Assembly (NCBI GenBank): GCA_026874595.1
Contig: CM049313.1
Span: forward strand, 47,812,159-47,876,158
Length of the DNA stretch: 64,000 nt
Direction of reading: 5' to 3'
Source of the DNA: Sipunculus nudus
Taxonomy: Eukaryota > Annelida > Sipuncula > Golfingiida > Sipunculidae
This document shows, piece after piece, positions 50,256 to 62,458 of this stretch. Both the position numbers and the translations under genes were made by a program. Every line of letters starts with the position of its first letter. Positions within the stretch are counted from its first letter, which is position 1. The notes under the pieces are model-generated. The model made no database searches and was not told the DNA's origin. It was given only the letters and a program-made list of their open reading frames with translations.

Positions 50256-50549
50256 GCCGAGAATCCATTTTCTTAAAAACACCACATGTATAAATAAATG
50301 ACATAGAATGCCCCTAGTGTCAATTTAAAGGTAAGAATTGGATTTTGTACCGTAAAAAATATAGAAATTGACAAAAAGATGAAAGAATTGGTCAAGTTTT
50401 AACGCTTATAGGTCGAAATTGATGTTTTTGATATCATGTGGGGGCCATTTTGAAATAAAGCCGCCAAGTTGACTCAAACACGGATGCAAAATTGCCATCT
50501 GTGATAAAATTGTTCTTAAGGTACCATTTTGGATATTAAAATACATTAT

Positions 50550-52226
50550 GTCATGCCAAGCCAAAGAAAGTATACGCTCATCGAGCAGCTACAGATTGCT
50601 GCGGTAAAGACCTCAGCCCTGTGCGCTCCTTAAGCATGTTCTCTGAGCCAACAGTCGCAGTGCCTCGCCAAGCCAAGCAGAGAGCCGCACTGTTATTAAA
50701 TATCTGCAACACCTGAAAAGCAAACCTGGCCTTGACCTATTAAACATGTCTGGCGTTTTGCTTTGTGATGCCGCAGATCTTCTCGCTCCTTCTCTTACGC
50801 ATATTTGTAACCAGTCTCTTACTACTGGAGTAGTTCCCTATGACTGGAAATGCGCAAGAGTAGTCCCAATATATAAAGGTAAAGGTAAATTAAACGAAAT
50901 AGGTAATTACCGTCCTATATCTGTAACGTGTAATATTGTCAAAATTCTTGAAAAACACGTTAAAACTTCTCTTATTGCTTATTTACGGAATCATGATCTC
51001 CTCTCAACTGAACAAACTACTTCCCAGTCAAAAAACTCCACTCAAAGTGCTCTTCATCATTTAGTTGACAATTCAGTTGCTCTCTATAATTGATCAGGGC
51101 AATCTTAATGCTGTGTGTTTTCTCGATGTAAAAAGGGCTTTGATTCATTAACACACAGTATTCTTTTGAACAAATTAGAACAAAATGGAGTTTATGAGAC
51201 TTCTCTAAAGTGATTTCATTCATATTTAAATGATCGCAAACTATATTTAAGCTTCGCAAATAGTATTTCGGATGTGAAACTATAACAACAGGTGTACCTC
51301 AAGGCACCGTCCTCGGTCCAATACTCTTTTTAATATATCTGAATGACTTACCTGCTAATGTCCCTGGAGCAAAATGCTCTATCTATGCTGATGATAATCA
51401 CGATTTATGTAAACGGCCCAGACGTCATTACAGCCCAAAACAAACTTCAGACTGGCCTTTCCTAAGTAGTTAATTGGATGCGTAATAATAAGCTTTCAAT
51501 AAATGCCGAAAAATCAGCTTCGATGTTAATACACTTATTACAAACAACGTAGGTCTGACGATAACCTATCAATTAGTGTAGGAAATTGTTATATAGTGAG
51601 TGTTGATGATGTTCCCATGTAAATTCCCATGTTAATCTTCCGAAACCACGCACAGAAATACTGAAAACCTCGTCTTTTTATGCAGGCAGTGTTCTACGGA
51701 ATAGCCTTCCGACAAAACTAAAAAATGCCAACAATCTAAAGAGCTTTAAAAGGCTAGCGCGCACATATTTCCTTGCATATAATACCAAGATAGAATGATT
51801 ACCTTTCATTTTCTACTTGTATACAGCTAAATAATACTAATATTTGAGCGTCATCTAAATTTTCATTTCCGTACTTATGCGCACCTTATGTAGACTTTTA
51901 TATATACATTTCATTTTTATTGTACACAATTGTGCTTTATTTTTATTTTAACTTCGTTTTATGTATTTTGCAACTCTGTTGCATACTTTTCATAACGAAA
52001 CTTGACCACATCTAATTGTACTTTAACTTTAGCTGTGTATACGTCACCGCGTTTTCGCTTAAAATTCTGTGATTGTATGATATGATTTTAGTTTATGGAC
52101 TTATTGAATATTGTATTTTATTGTGATGTATCTATGTATTACAGGGCTCTTCTGTATAAACAGAATTTTATTCTGATAAAGGCTACCCTGAAAGATGTTG
52201 TAATAAATAAATAAATAAATAAATAA
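50550..52226 (+). pseudogene. Degenerate LINE reverse transcriptase (Jockey/CR1-like)
   Basis: Coding relic of a non-LTR retrotransposon. In order it carries SGVLLCDAADLLAPSLTHIC, NYRPISV (about 50905), a frameshifted [33 protein letters not shown] (from 51291), the catalytic-site motif YADD (51384-51395), NNKLSINAEKSA, and a C-terminal LPKPRTEILKTSSFYAGSVL segment. The expected region between NAEKSA and the C terminus is mostly deleted. Frameshifts and stops are present throughout. It ends in an ATAAA-repeat tail at 52200-52226. The 5' part is truncated, so it cannot be autonomous. Confidence 0.85.
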
Positions 52227-53790
52227 AAGGCCGCCACCGTACATCCCGAGCCGGTGACCTTTTAAGAAAGCCACAGCATCCACAGCCACAAAGCCAGAAG
52301 CAACCCACATTCCCTCTACCGATCCCAGCAGCGGAGACCCAGCCATGCCATTCGAGAGCCGAACTCGATCTTGTGAACGACACTGTTTCGAGACCCATCG
52401 CCCTTGTCCATTTGGACCGTATTAACCGGGTTTCCCAGTTATGCAAGTTTTAGCAAGTTTTTTCGTCATCGGCGATACATGATGTATTTTCTTCAGAAAA
52501 TTCTCACGGGATTAAACATGCTCTTGCACTATTAAGGGAATTACCCCGTTACTGGTGGGAGAGACACAACAAATATAGCAGTGTCTTACAATTTTGTAAG
52601 GCTAAACCACCCCACCCCTAACTGAAGCTCTAGACCCTTTTAAGTTATTAGTCCATCTGTGTAAACGGTACCAACCCCCTCAATCCTCATTCGATTTGCC
52701 CCTGTGACTATTCATGTTTGCCTAATTAATAAAGAATGTGTTACCTTTTTTAACATTAATGTATAAAGATGTAAAAATCGGCAGATATTGTGCACAGACA
52801 ACCGAATAACCAGAGTTACATTTACCGGTAAACAAAAAGTTTGTGGTATTCGTGAAGGAGGAGGCGTAAATCCCACTCACTCAAATGTGGTTTTCTTTCT
52901 ATTATCAGCGAACAAAATTTATTATATCAAAGATATCCTGAAGGCCCTTAGCCTTGATGTTATCTTATTCGATATAAATCATCGCGGAAGAGAATGTTTT
53001 AACGGTGTAAGGGTATGTGATGCATTGCTGTGACATAACCCTGCAGAGTCAAGAAAGACAGTATACACGGCGCGTGCACAAACAACAGGACCTTGCCCCA
53101 TGCCCATAATTTTAGATAGGCTACTCCAATATTAATAAATGTTTAAATGACCTTTGGAAATAATATGTTGCATGATTTCTTTTCACCCAACGATTTACAA
53201 AGAATTTATAGTAATACCCAATAAGGCATATTAAAATTCGCTTCAATTGTTCAAGTGGTATGTAAAATCAACGAAAAAAAAATAATATTTTATGTCACAT
53301 TTTAGATCATTTTAAGAATATAAAGTTTTAAAGAACTTGAATTATATATAAAATACCAAACACAACGTCCACAATATTTACCAAAAAATCATAGATGCAT
53401 GAAAAAATGGGAGCAGGGAATTCAAATCAGAGGGAAAATTTGATGTTTGCGTGGCCTTAGGGGCGGTTGCGATGCACTTTGTACCTGGTTTTTTTTTCGA
53501 CGTTTGCAGTGACATATAATAAATATTATGCAGTTTTTCCACCCCGATAAGGATTTTACTGTGGTAAGTAAAAGGTTTCATTAACAGCCGTATGAACTGG
53601 GTACGTGTGTACAAGCATGCGTTTTGTTAGGCTGTTGGTTAAAAAATCATTCCAACCAAGCAAAAAAAGCTACCGGTGCATATAAATGAACATGGGTTCC
53701 AATCGGCAGGGAACCGTATTTTCTGTGTATTCATGTGCCATTTATGTGCCATTTATATATAAAAAGAACCAGAAAGGCTTTTCTTATATC
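52227..53790. other. No confident feature
   Basis: Starts with a GC-richer patch (52230-52450) that may be the host target or another old element. The rest is AT-rich without genes. Confidence 0.4.
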
Positions 53791-53969
53791 ATTCTCCCTC
53801 TCTTTCTTTCTCTCCCTCTCTTTCTTTCTCTCCCTCTCTCTCTCTCTATATATATGTATATATACCATATGTATACCATATATATGTATACCATATATAT
53901 ACCATATGTATATATAAACCAGAAAGGGTTTTCTCATGTCATTCTCCCTCTCTTTCTTTTTCTCTCTCT

Positions 53970-54034
<65 letters not shown>
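53791..54034. repeat. Duplicated CT/TA microsatellite block
   Basis: Two copies of a module (AACCAGAAAGG.TTTTCT, CATTCTCCCTCTCTTTCT, then TA repeats) start near 53767 and 53917. The second TA tract runs 53971-54034. Confidence 0.85.
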
Positions 54035-54038
<4 letters not shown>

Positions 54039-54430
54039 TTACACAGTCATTGTGTCAGGGGATTGGATGACGACCCTTTCACCCTTAATTTTCCAGGTTA
54101 CCCCTGTATTTCTTTTATTTCTTTTCCAGGTGTATTTCTATCCCTAATCGTCTCCGCAAACAATGCCCATGACTTGTTATATTTCATCCATCCAGAAATT
54201 TGCACCAAAATGTGTCAAAATGTCAACTGCCAATGTCTTTGTGTTAAGCTAACTACATGAGTAACATTTATAAAATCCGATAAAGCCTACATTGAGTTTC
54301 GACTTCAGTAAATCATAAAGGTGCTCTGGAACACCCACCCGTTCTGTTACAACTCAATCGCTCTATAAACCTGTTTATTTAATATTAGACTGGCTGAGGG
54401 ATAAACCTAAAAGAAACCATGTGAATGTAC

Positions 54431-54534
54431 ACACCGAAAGGGCAAATCCCATTTCTTTCGTGATCGCCGCCATTTCCTCGGACTCGTAACACTGAGGTGT
54501 CAGTAACATTATCCGAGTGAGACAAGCCTGCGTG
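54431..54534 (-). CDS. Candidate exon, unknown product, phase-compatible with 37541-37650
   Basis: Bounded by a CTAACAG acceptor and a GT donor (GTACAT, with alternatives two and four bases upstream). It reads TRIMLLTPQCYESEEMAAIT and then KEMGFALSV. With the GTACAT donor it exits in phase 1 and joins the 37.5-kb segment without a stop. It may be a distant 5' exon of the reductase transcript or part of an unrelated minus-strand gene. Function unknown. Confidence 0.38.
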
Positions 54535-56640
54535 CTGTTAGATATTCAACATATAGGTGTATTTACCAATACTTTGAATTATACAGATCTTTTCCTCCCA
54601 CAAGGTTTGCGTTGTAAGATTAACATTTAACACGTCCGGTTTATTTGAAGTGACACGACGGTTTTAGGTGATATTGAATACCCGCGCGGTCTGTGTAACA
54701 CTTTTCAAATATTCATGTATTACAACACTGGTGTTAATTCTAAACCAGGTTAAGATATATGATGTTTCTAGGTAAACTCAGAAATGGAACTCAAGTCTAA
54801 TTTTAATTCAATATTTCCTGATTTTAATTTTATTAATTTAAAATGTATAAATATTTTCTCTGAATATCAGGAGAGATGCTCACATTGAACCCCCTCCCCT
54901 CCGTGCCCTTGCAAACTAAAAAAAGCAACTTTACAAACTGTAGCAACTTTATTTATGCTTATGTTGAACTCGTAGTATTTATTTCTAGCAGACCTAAAAA
55001 TTCTTTTTAACTATAAAAAGCATGCAGCAATATTTTTTTTTTATTTCATATTTTATCAACTGTTTATATATCATGTTTCATACATGATAATATTTACCGT
55101 ATTCATATATTTGTAAAATAAATTCGCACCGAGAAATTGAAAAAAAAAAAAGAAAACAGAACGAATAAACGTTCAACACATTTTCTGTTGTTTTAATTTT
55201 GATTATCAAGACGGAATAAACAGTGACCCTGAGCTTATCCACGAAGATATTTAGAGTTATTTTAAAATCTTATTAAATTAAAAAAAATATTTTATTAAAA
55301 TAACTATAAATGTACAAAAAATCTGCGTTAATATTGGTGAAGCCAGTGCTGTTATAAAATCTAAGAGATAGCACGAAAGAGTAACAGTGCCTCATACTTA
55401 AATGGACACTTTGATGTATACATGTAAACTTTCATATCTGCTTTCTGATATGGACGATGAATAAATACAGAATAAAGTTAGTTGAAAATTGAATTAAGGT
55501 GTATGTTTAAAGGAAAACATTTTTTTCACATATTTCAACGATCAATATACCTTTCAATTTCAATATATATATAATACCCGAGGGAGTAGAGTAAATGAAA
55601 ATGTTGCATGACAAAGTCTCGTTGCGACATGTGGACGCTTTTTTTTAATATTTTGTGTAAAGTCAGATAAAATTCACGGGTTCATTGCCTTTTCATGATG
55701 ACATTTATTAACCTGATTACGCAAAAAAGATCACAGGACCATAGATGCCTTAGCCTATGTTGGCCTGTGACACACCATCAATAAATCTCGCCGTCACCAA
55801 GCTCAATTTAAAAAAAGATAGGTTTTTACTTAGTCGATTAAGGTTGCAACTCGCACATGCGTTGGGTCTGACAGGCTTGATCTGCATTTGGAATAACGGG
55901 AGCATTATTTACTATCAACAGAGTGCTTGACGGTATAAACTCCGCAAAGAGATAGAATAAGATGGACAGAGAAATGCACAGAGAAAAAGATTATATATAT
56001 ATAATATTTTAAAAAGTTTTTATTTACTTAACAAAAAATACAATGGGGATAATCATGGGACCTTAGGTTAGTACTCCAGGTGATAAATAGCTTGAATAAA
56101 GGAGATTATATGATATGATAAGAATACTACGTTATGCTATATAATGCTTCCTTATTATTAAGGCCAGGAATAACTCATGACCTGTCGTTCAAACATTAGT
56201 TTGAATCTTTATCGAGAATTAACTGTTTTGTCACAGAAGCGCTACTAAGGACAAAACCGGGAACTGCAAGTCATGGTGAGAGACAAGGTTTTCCTCGCAC
56301 GGTGTAATGACAAAATAGAGTACCCTATCATGGAAGACACCAGGCCACAGTTATTTAACATAGTATGTATAAAAAAATTCCTGATGTATATTATTTATCA
56401 TATATCCTGACAAGTTTCTACCTCTCTACCTACCTTTTCGTCCGATGTCCACCTTTAAAGCGGGAAAGCTGTCTATGTCGTCGAAACAGGAGGTCTGCAT
56501 TATCAGGAGCTTTGGACTTTGACGTACGACGCGTCCCACGGCCAAAAAAAAAAAACAAACAAAAAAAAACTGGAGAACACGTATGCTTGACAATCATTAA
56601 TCAAATTGAAATATGATACAGGTGATAAGATATATAAATA
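54535..56640. other. Gene-free AT-rich stretch
   Basis: No recognisable gene or repeat boundary. Confidence 0.45.
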
Positions 56641-56802
56641 TAACATGCATACACACATACATGCATACATACAAACATACATACATACATGCTTAATACA
56701 TACATACATATTTTACATAAATAAATGTATATATATGAGTGTATGTATATATATATTATTATTATTATTATTATTATTGTTATTATTATTATTATTATTG
56801 AT
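56641..56802. repeat. (ACAT)n, (TATG)n and (ATT)n microsatellites
   Basis: ACAT/ATAC repeats at 56648-56712, TATATG at 56728-56755, and ATT at 56756-56800. Confidence 0.9.
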
Positions 56803-57374
56803 GTCAGTTAATTGCGAACTTGACGCTTTGCGCACTGTGATACTGCTCAACTGCGCATTATATTAAAGGATACATAATAAAGGCATGTAAAATAACTTCA
56901 CAGAGGTACACAAGATGTGGTTTGTACCTAAAGGCTAAAATAAGATTATAAAAAAAATCAGTTATTGTGAGTAGACATTTTTCTCCCTTAAAAGGAAAAT
57001 TCTGAGTTAAGCTTTCACAGAACAGTTCCTAAAATCATTAAGAAGATTGTTCCATATTTTTGGCGAAGCTAATTCACTGGACAATTTTCTATAATGACTG
57101 AACTTTTGAGGCTTTTCGATTGTAGGGAGAGCTGCTTACAACGTTAAAATGACGTCACAAAGGTCGATGACGCATGACGTCGTATTGACTTACGTCATCA
57201 ACTGGCATCGCTGTCCTCCATTGTTTAATATATCGCAGTCATTTTTAACGGTCTTGCAATATTTAGGATTATTTGTCTCATACGAATTACGTGCCAGGTA
57301 AGACAGTATTATTTATTCGATAGCTGGGGGAATGGCTCCTGCAACCTACAGCCTAGAACGTTTTATACTGTCTC

Positions 57375-57377
<3 letters not shown>

Positions 57378-57435
<58 letters not shown>
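57378..57435. repeat. (TA)n microsatellite abutting a pogo-like end
   Basis: About 29 TA units, ending exactly at a CAGTAGAACG terminal motif. Confidence 0.9.
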
Positions 57436-57438
<3 letters not shown>

Positions 57439-57724
57439 TAGAACGCCTGCTAACGGCCACGCCTCAATAACGGTAAATACGTCTATAACGGTCAGATTTT
57501 CCGGTCCCGAATTTTCGACCGTTATATTTCATTATCATTTTGTTGTCAATTATGGTCACTCCTCTATTCCGCAGGCCGGGAAACGCCTCAGTTACGGTCA
57601 GTGGCAGTGACTCCTGACATGGGCTCAACAAATCGAGCGGCCACTTCTGACCACAATATCATTACACAAGTGTCCGCTCTCACATATTCCTGTCTGTTAA
57701 TGAGAGCCACTCTACCGTGACTGA
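57436..57724. mobile_element. pogo/Tigger-like MITE or fragment
   Basis: Starts CAGTAGAACGCCTGCTAACG after TA and contains AACGGTCAG, ACCGTTATA and GTGTCCGCTCTCA motifs typical of non-coding parts of Tigger-like elements. It may end at GTGACTG near 57724. The ends do not match well, so the right boundary is uncertain. Confidence 0.5.
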
Positions 57725-59370
57725 GTTGTTTGACACGTAGCCAGCGTCGTACTATGCACAATAATAAGGCATGTGTTCCCACCTGCGTGTATGTTTGGGA
57801 ATCAGTCGTGCGAGCCGGATCTTAATCAGGGTGTTTGTCATTTAATTAACGAATGACAACCAGCTGGTCCCGATGATTATGTCCACAGAAAAACGTTAGG
57901 CAAACTGTGGATCTTTAAACTTTCTTTAATGGCCTTGTGAACACGTACATCAAACGAAACAAGTGCGGTAAACATCGCACAATTTGCTCATACTTGAATA
58001 ATGATGAATGCAAAATAAACATTTAAATTGTACAAATATTATGGATATACAATCTGTAATTTAATAACAAACACTGTATTTTTATATATTGTTGGTAATT
58101 GTTATAAATAGGGTTGACGTAATTGTAAATACGTGTATTTTATTTTTTTATTGATAACAGTAAATATACTAATACTCTGTATATACGTTTATTTTATTGA
58201 TTGTAATAAAGATATGAAATTGGTTTTGAATTACATTTTAACCCCCTGTCCTGGTGTCCTGTATAACATGCCAACATTGGAACTGGTACAGACTAAACGT
58301 GTTCTGTTTGATAGAGCTCTATCAAATTATGCATATTTTGTTTTTGTCGGATCATTGTCGCTTTACAATGTTTACGGTCACCTGATTGGTTGTCCAATGC
58401 TTATGATCATTGAATGAATATGCGATTAAGGTCACACGGAGTTCATGGATAGGTCAGTTGCCGTACAAACGTGTCACCAGAAGCCTTCTGCTATAGCAAA
58501 CTGTCCCCTTTATGTGGTAATTATTTTTTAACGGGGTCTGATCAAGATAGCTTTATTGCGGGGGTCACGCATAGTTTAATTGCTGCCCATTAAAAATGAT
58601 TTCGTCATCTTGTCGAATCCGGTGTAATGAACCCATTGTAAAATTTTTATATTACAAAATAACTCGATGTTTTCAAAGCCGTGGAACACATTGCTTTTTA
58701 AAATATATTGAATATTTAAAAATCCTTAAATCCTTTTTTTCTAGGAATTTTCTGCCTTTCCGGACCCGACTGTCTGGTAATAAACTGCGCCTATTATGGG
58801 CCCCGGCAAATAGGAGTTGGTATCGCCTACAAATTTCGCAAAGCAATATATTGCGATATGGGGATCATATTGCAATACGTATTGCGATATTTTCATTGTA
58901 TGTTCATTAATAACAAATTATTGCTATTGAGCGGATTTTCTTATTTTATAAATCATTTTATTATTGCTCAAAGTCATGATATCTATCATGTTAAATATAA
59001 TGAGACCATAACAATTTATGCAGATCAGTTTATTTCAAAGTCGGAATATGGCAATATAACTTACAAATATACTTAGTTTGGTACCTACTTTTTGTTGGCA
59101 AGACTCAAAAAGATGTTTAACATAAAATTTTCCCTAAGGAATTACATGTGCATTTAACTTGGTATTTACATAATTCTGGACTGTAGTTTAGCAAAGTGAG
59201 GTAGGTTGTGTGTACAATCGGAGTAACAGATCGCAAGGCTCCCGTTCCTAAACAATGGTACTGTAAACTTGACACTTGGTCTTAATGAAGTTATCATAAT
59301 GTTATGTGGGACCGTAGCTACGTAGGTGACGGCGGGGGCCCTACAGGTTACCGGTCGAGAGGATACTAGA
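57725..59370. other. No recognisable gene
   Basis: AT-rich. A palindromic ATATTGCGATATGG..GTATTGCGATATT patch lies at 58848-58893. Nothing else identified. Confidence 0.4.
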
Positions 59371-59377
59371 AAAACGC

Positions 59378-59398
59378 GGGGGGGGGGGGGGGGGGGGG
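59378..59398. repeat. G-run of about 21
   Basis: Uninterrupted G homopolymer, quadruplex-capable and a likely assembly weak point. Confidence 0.9.
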
Positions 59399-59564
59399 CA
59401 ATCGAACGCAGGGCTGTGAAGCGTAACACCATGCACAAAAGACAACAGACAAACAGTGAAAACACAGGGGAACCCGAATTGTAATTATTCAGTGGAATAT
59501 TCTGATGAACTGAAACTTGTTCTTTGTTAACAGTGCCACGCCACGTCTCACAAGGCTTTTAAAG

Positions 59565-60250
59565 TATCAATACATAATGCAATATATTCTGCTATAATGA
59601 ATAATGCAATATATTTTGCTGTAATGCATAACACAATATATTCTGCTATAATGCATAATGCAATATATTCTGCTGTAATGCACAAAGCAATATATTCTGT
59701 TGTAATGCACAAAGCAATATATTCTGCTGTAAAGCACAATGCAATATATTCTGCTGTAATGCATAATGCAATATATTCTGTTGTAATGCACAAAGCAATA
59801 TATTCTGCTATAACGCATAATGCAATATATTCCGTTGTAATGCACAAAGCAATATATTCTGTTGTAAAGCACAATGAAATATATTCTGCTGTAATGCACA
59901 AAGCAATATATTCTGCTATAATGGTAAATGCTATGTATTTTGCTGCATGTCATGCATATACCAATATATTCTGCTGTAATACATAATCAAACCAATTCTG
60001 CTGTAATACAAACTCCACTAAATTCTGCCGTTAAGCATGATGCAATATATTCTGCCGTAATGCATAATACAATATATTCTGCTTAAATGCATACTACCAT
60101 ATATTTTGCTTTAATGGATACTTTAATATATTCTGCTTAATGCATAGTACAATATATTCTGCTTTAATGCATAATAAAATATAAACTGCTGTAAAGCATT
60201 ATACAGTATTTTCTGCTGTAATGCATATGATACAATATATTCTGCTTTAC
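59565..60250. repeat. 27-bp minisatellite, about 25 copies
   Basis: Tandem 27-bp units containing GCAATATATTCTGCTGTAAT. Two unit types (ATAATGCAATAT and ACAAAGCAATAT) are interspersed. Right of about 59940 the units decay and the period drifts. Reading frames on both strands (MHKAIYSAV on plus) are by-products of the 9-codon period. Confidence 0.94.
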
Positions 60251-60369
60251 TGTTTTGGCAGTTTTCATTTATCCTTGTGTTCCCATAATTTCTTTCATTT
60301 TTTTTCACATATATTTATTATTAGCCATTGAGAGTAATTTATAGTTGCTTGTTTAAATTTAAACTAAAA

Positions 60370-60405
60370 CGCTTTAAAAAAAAACTAAAACGCTTTAAAA
60401 AAACG
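60370..60405. repeat. AACTAAAACGCTTT direct repeat
   Basis: Two copies of a short AAACTAAAACGCTTT motif separated by A runs. Confidence 0.6.
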
Positions 60406-60593
60406 TGATTCTATATACAGACAGACTTAACTCAGTGCCAGCTTTTATCACTAAAGCCCTGTTAAGTCCGTACAGGGTGAATTGCTGATCATTACATATT
60501 AGGGCGTCACACGTCTCGTTGAGGACCTGACGATTCCCTCGTATTCGCATATCAGACCTTCACGCCTCATGTGAATGGCATCGTTGCTATTGG

Positions 60594-62458
60594 GCCCCTG
60601 TCACACACTTTGGGTCCCGCTTTGTCCCGGCCATCCCGGTGCTCCTCTGCTACGGTTGAGCACTGTTTTAACTCTAAAACTTGGATGAATTCTGTACTGA
60701 CGGTCCTTCTAATGTTTCAGTAGGGTTCTCCTACGGGCTATTTACGGTTATAGTACGTTTTATACTGATTGGCCACGTTTAACTACGGCCCCATTGGGGC
60801 GCCAATAGATCGCCAGTTCTGGCTCAAGCAGGGTGCCAGTGCGCAATGAGTAGGTTTAACTGCGGTTTACTAGGGTCCACTGCGGTGCTTACAGGCGCCC
60901 GAGCGGCTTACCCAGAGGCCCGCTCGGCGCCTATTAGAACTCACGCATTTGTTATTACTTTGCAGTTTCGACGTTTGAGCAGTTAAAAATACTTTATTTT
61001 ATATTCACAGTCCTGTAACGGAAAACCAGGAATGTAGCTCAACAGGATCAGTCCCAGGCTGGGAATCGGTCCAGCTGAGGTGTCCAAGCTCTACCCATAA
61101 GTATGAAACAAAGATGAGGAATACTCTCAGTGCCTCCAAGACAAAACAGCAAATATATTAAGGCAATGTTCGAAATGAACAACCTTCTAATCAAAAGTTC
61201 ATAATCAGCATAAACTGAGGCCTACAGGGGCCACTTATAAAGCAAGTTAAGGTCAAGGGACCAGGATATTCAGAAATCGCCTTTTAATATTTTTAGTTTG
61301 AACCATTACCAGCTGATATAGAGGTTGAATATATTGCTTATTTATATAATATATGAATAATATAATGGATTATAAAAGTAAAAGTAGAAAATATATAATA
61401 TAAAAAATGATTACAGAAATATAACAAGAATTAAACTTGCACCAGAGCCAGTGATGTGGTGCATAGCCTTGGTATGAATGAGTGACGAAATTCAATAATC
61501 ACTCATAGACAGGGAGGGGGTGTCCATTCTTTGACAGGATGAAAAAAATGTATTTTAGATCGGCACATATTCAGAATTACAACTACACATTTTCGTTTAG
61601 AACTCTACAAATATAAATCAACTGCGCGTTGAAATATACCCGAGAAAAATAGACAAAGTAAAAAGGGGCCTTATGACCTCATCAGCAAGGTTAATCTATA
61701 ATACTGGTTAATCAAGAATTGAAGAGAAGGATGCCGAGGCTGGTACTTATGTAATTTCGATTTTTTGTCAATATTTCCATCACCAGACTTGGTCTAACAG
61801 TAGCAGACACTCCTGACATCCTACTAAAATCCTCCTAAACCATTGTAAAACGTCGTAAAAACGTTGTCCTATACCATGACTGAAACGGGCCCGACGTATG
61901 GATGTAACATGTGTAATGTCAATTCGTGACCACGATAACTGACAACGTAGCTGAAGGTGGTTCACATAGAAAGGAATCTTAGTTAGCCCTGGTAGTGTCG
62001 TGGCGCAGTCGTACCTGAACTTGGTCGGTCGTAGTTCAACCGTGGGCAAACCGTACCCAGAACCAACTGGGCCGTACAAGAACCGTGAAACCTCGAAGTG
62101 CTGCCCTGGTGAGCCGTACGTGATCCGTACCCGAAGGTTAATTTGGAAGTGTCCAGGTTCGCGCAAGATGGAACTAGGGGGTCCCTACGGGCCACTTCGG
62201 CTATGGCGGTGGCACAGGGGTTCTACCAGGGCTGTGGTAGGGTTCTACTACGATTCCATTTTCACCCCGATTGACCCCGGCAAAGTATTGCACACAAAAC
62301 TCCACCGGGACACGTTGCTGATTGAAGACGGTTGATCAGGATTGATTACGGGTCACTAGGTTCGAGTACGTTCTAACTAGGATTGGCTTCGATTAACTAC
62401 GGAGTCAAACCGTAGTGCCACCGGGACGGCAAAACCGGGAATGTATGACTATAGCCTA
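60594..62458. mobile_element. Probable long-TIR DNA transposon
   Basis: The left end (GGGCCCCTGTCACACACTTT, then GGCCATCCCGGTG and CTACGG) and the right end on the other strand (GGCTATAGTCATACATTCCC, then GCCGTCCCGGTGGCACTACGG) are related inverted repeats. Subterminal regions on both sides are rich in TACGG/CCGTA motifs. The central 61.0-61.9 kb is different, AT-richer, and may be an insertion. A minus-strand frame at 62166-61780 (FYVNHLQLRCQLSW..) may be a coding remnant but is unrecognised. No clean target duplication seen. Confidence 0.42.

Noticed and set aside
59548-59986. Frames of 117-129 codons in the 59.6-kb array
   Set aside because: Translations of a 27-bp minisatellite in three frames; not a protein.
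61020-61090. tRNA-like GTAGCTCAACAGG motif
   Set aside because: Has an A-box-like match but no B box or cloverleaf; not a tRNA gene and too short to call a SINE.
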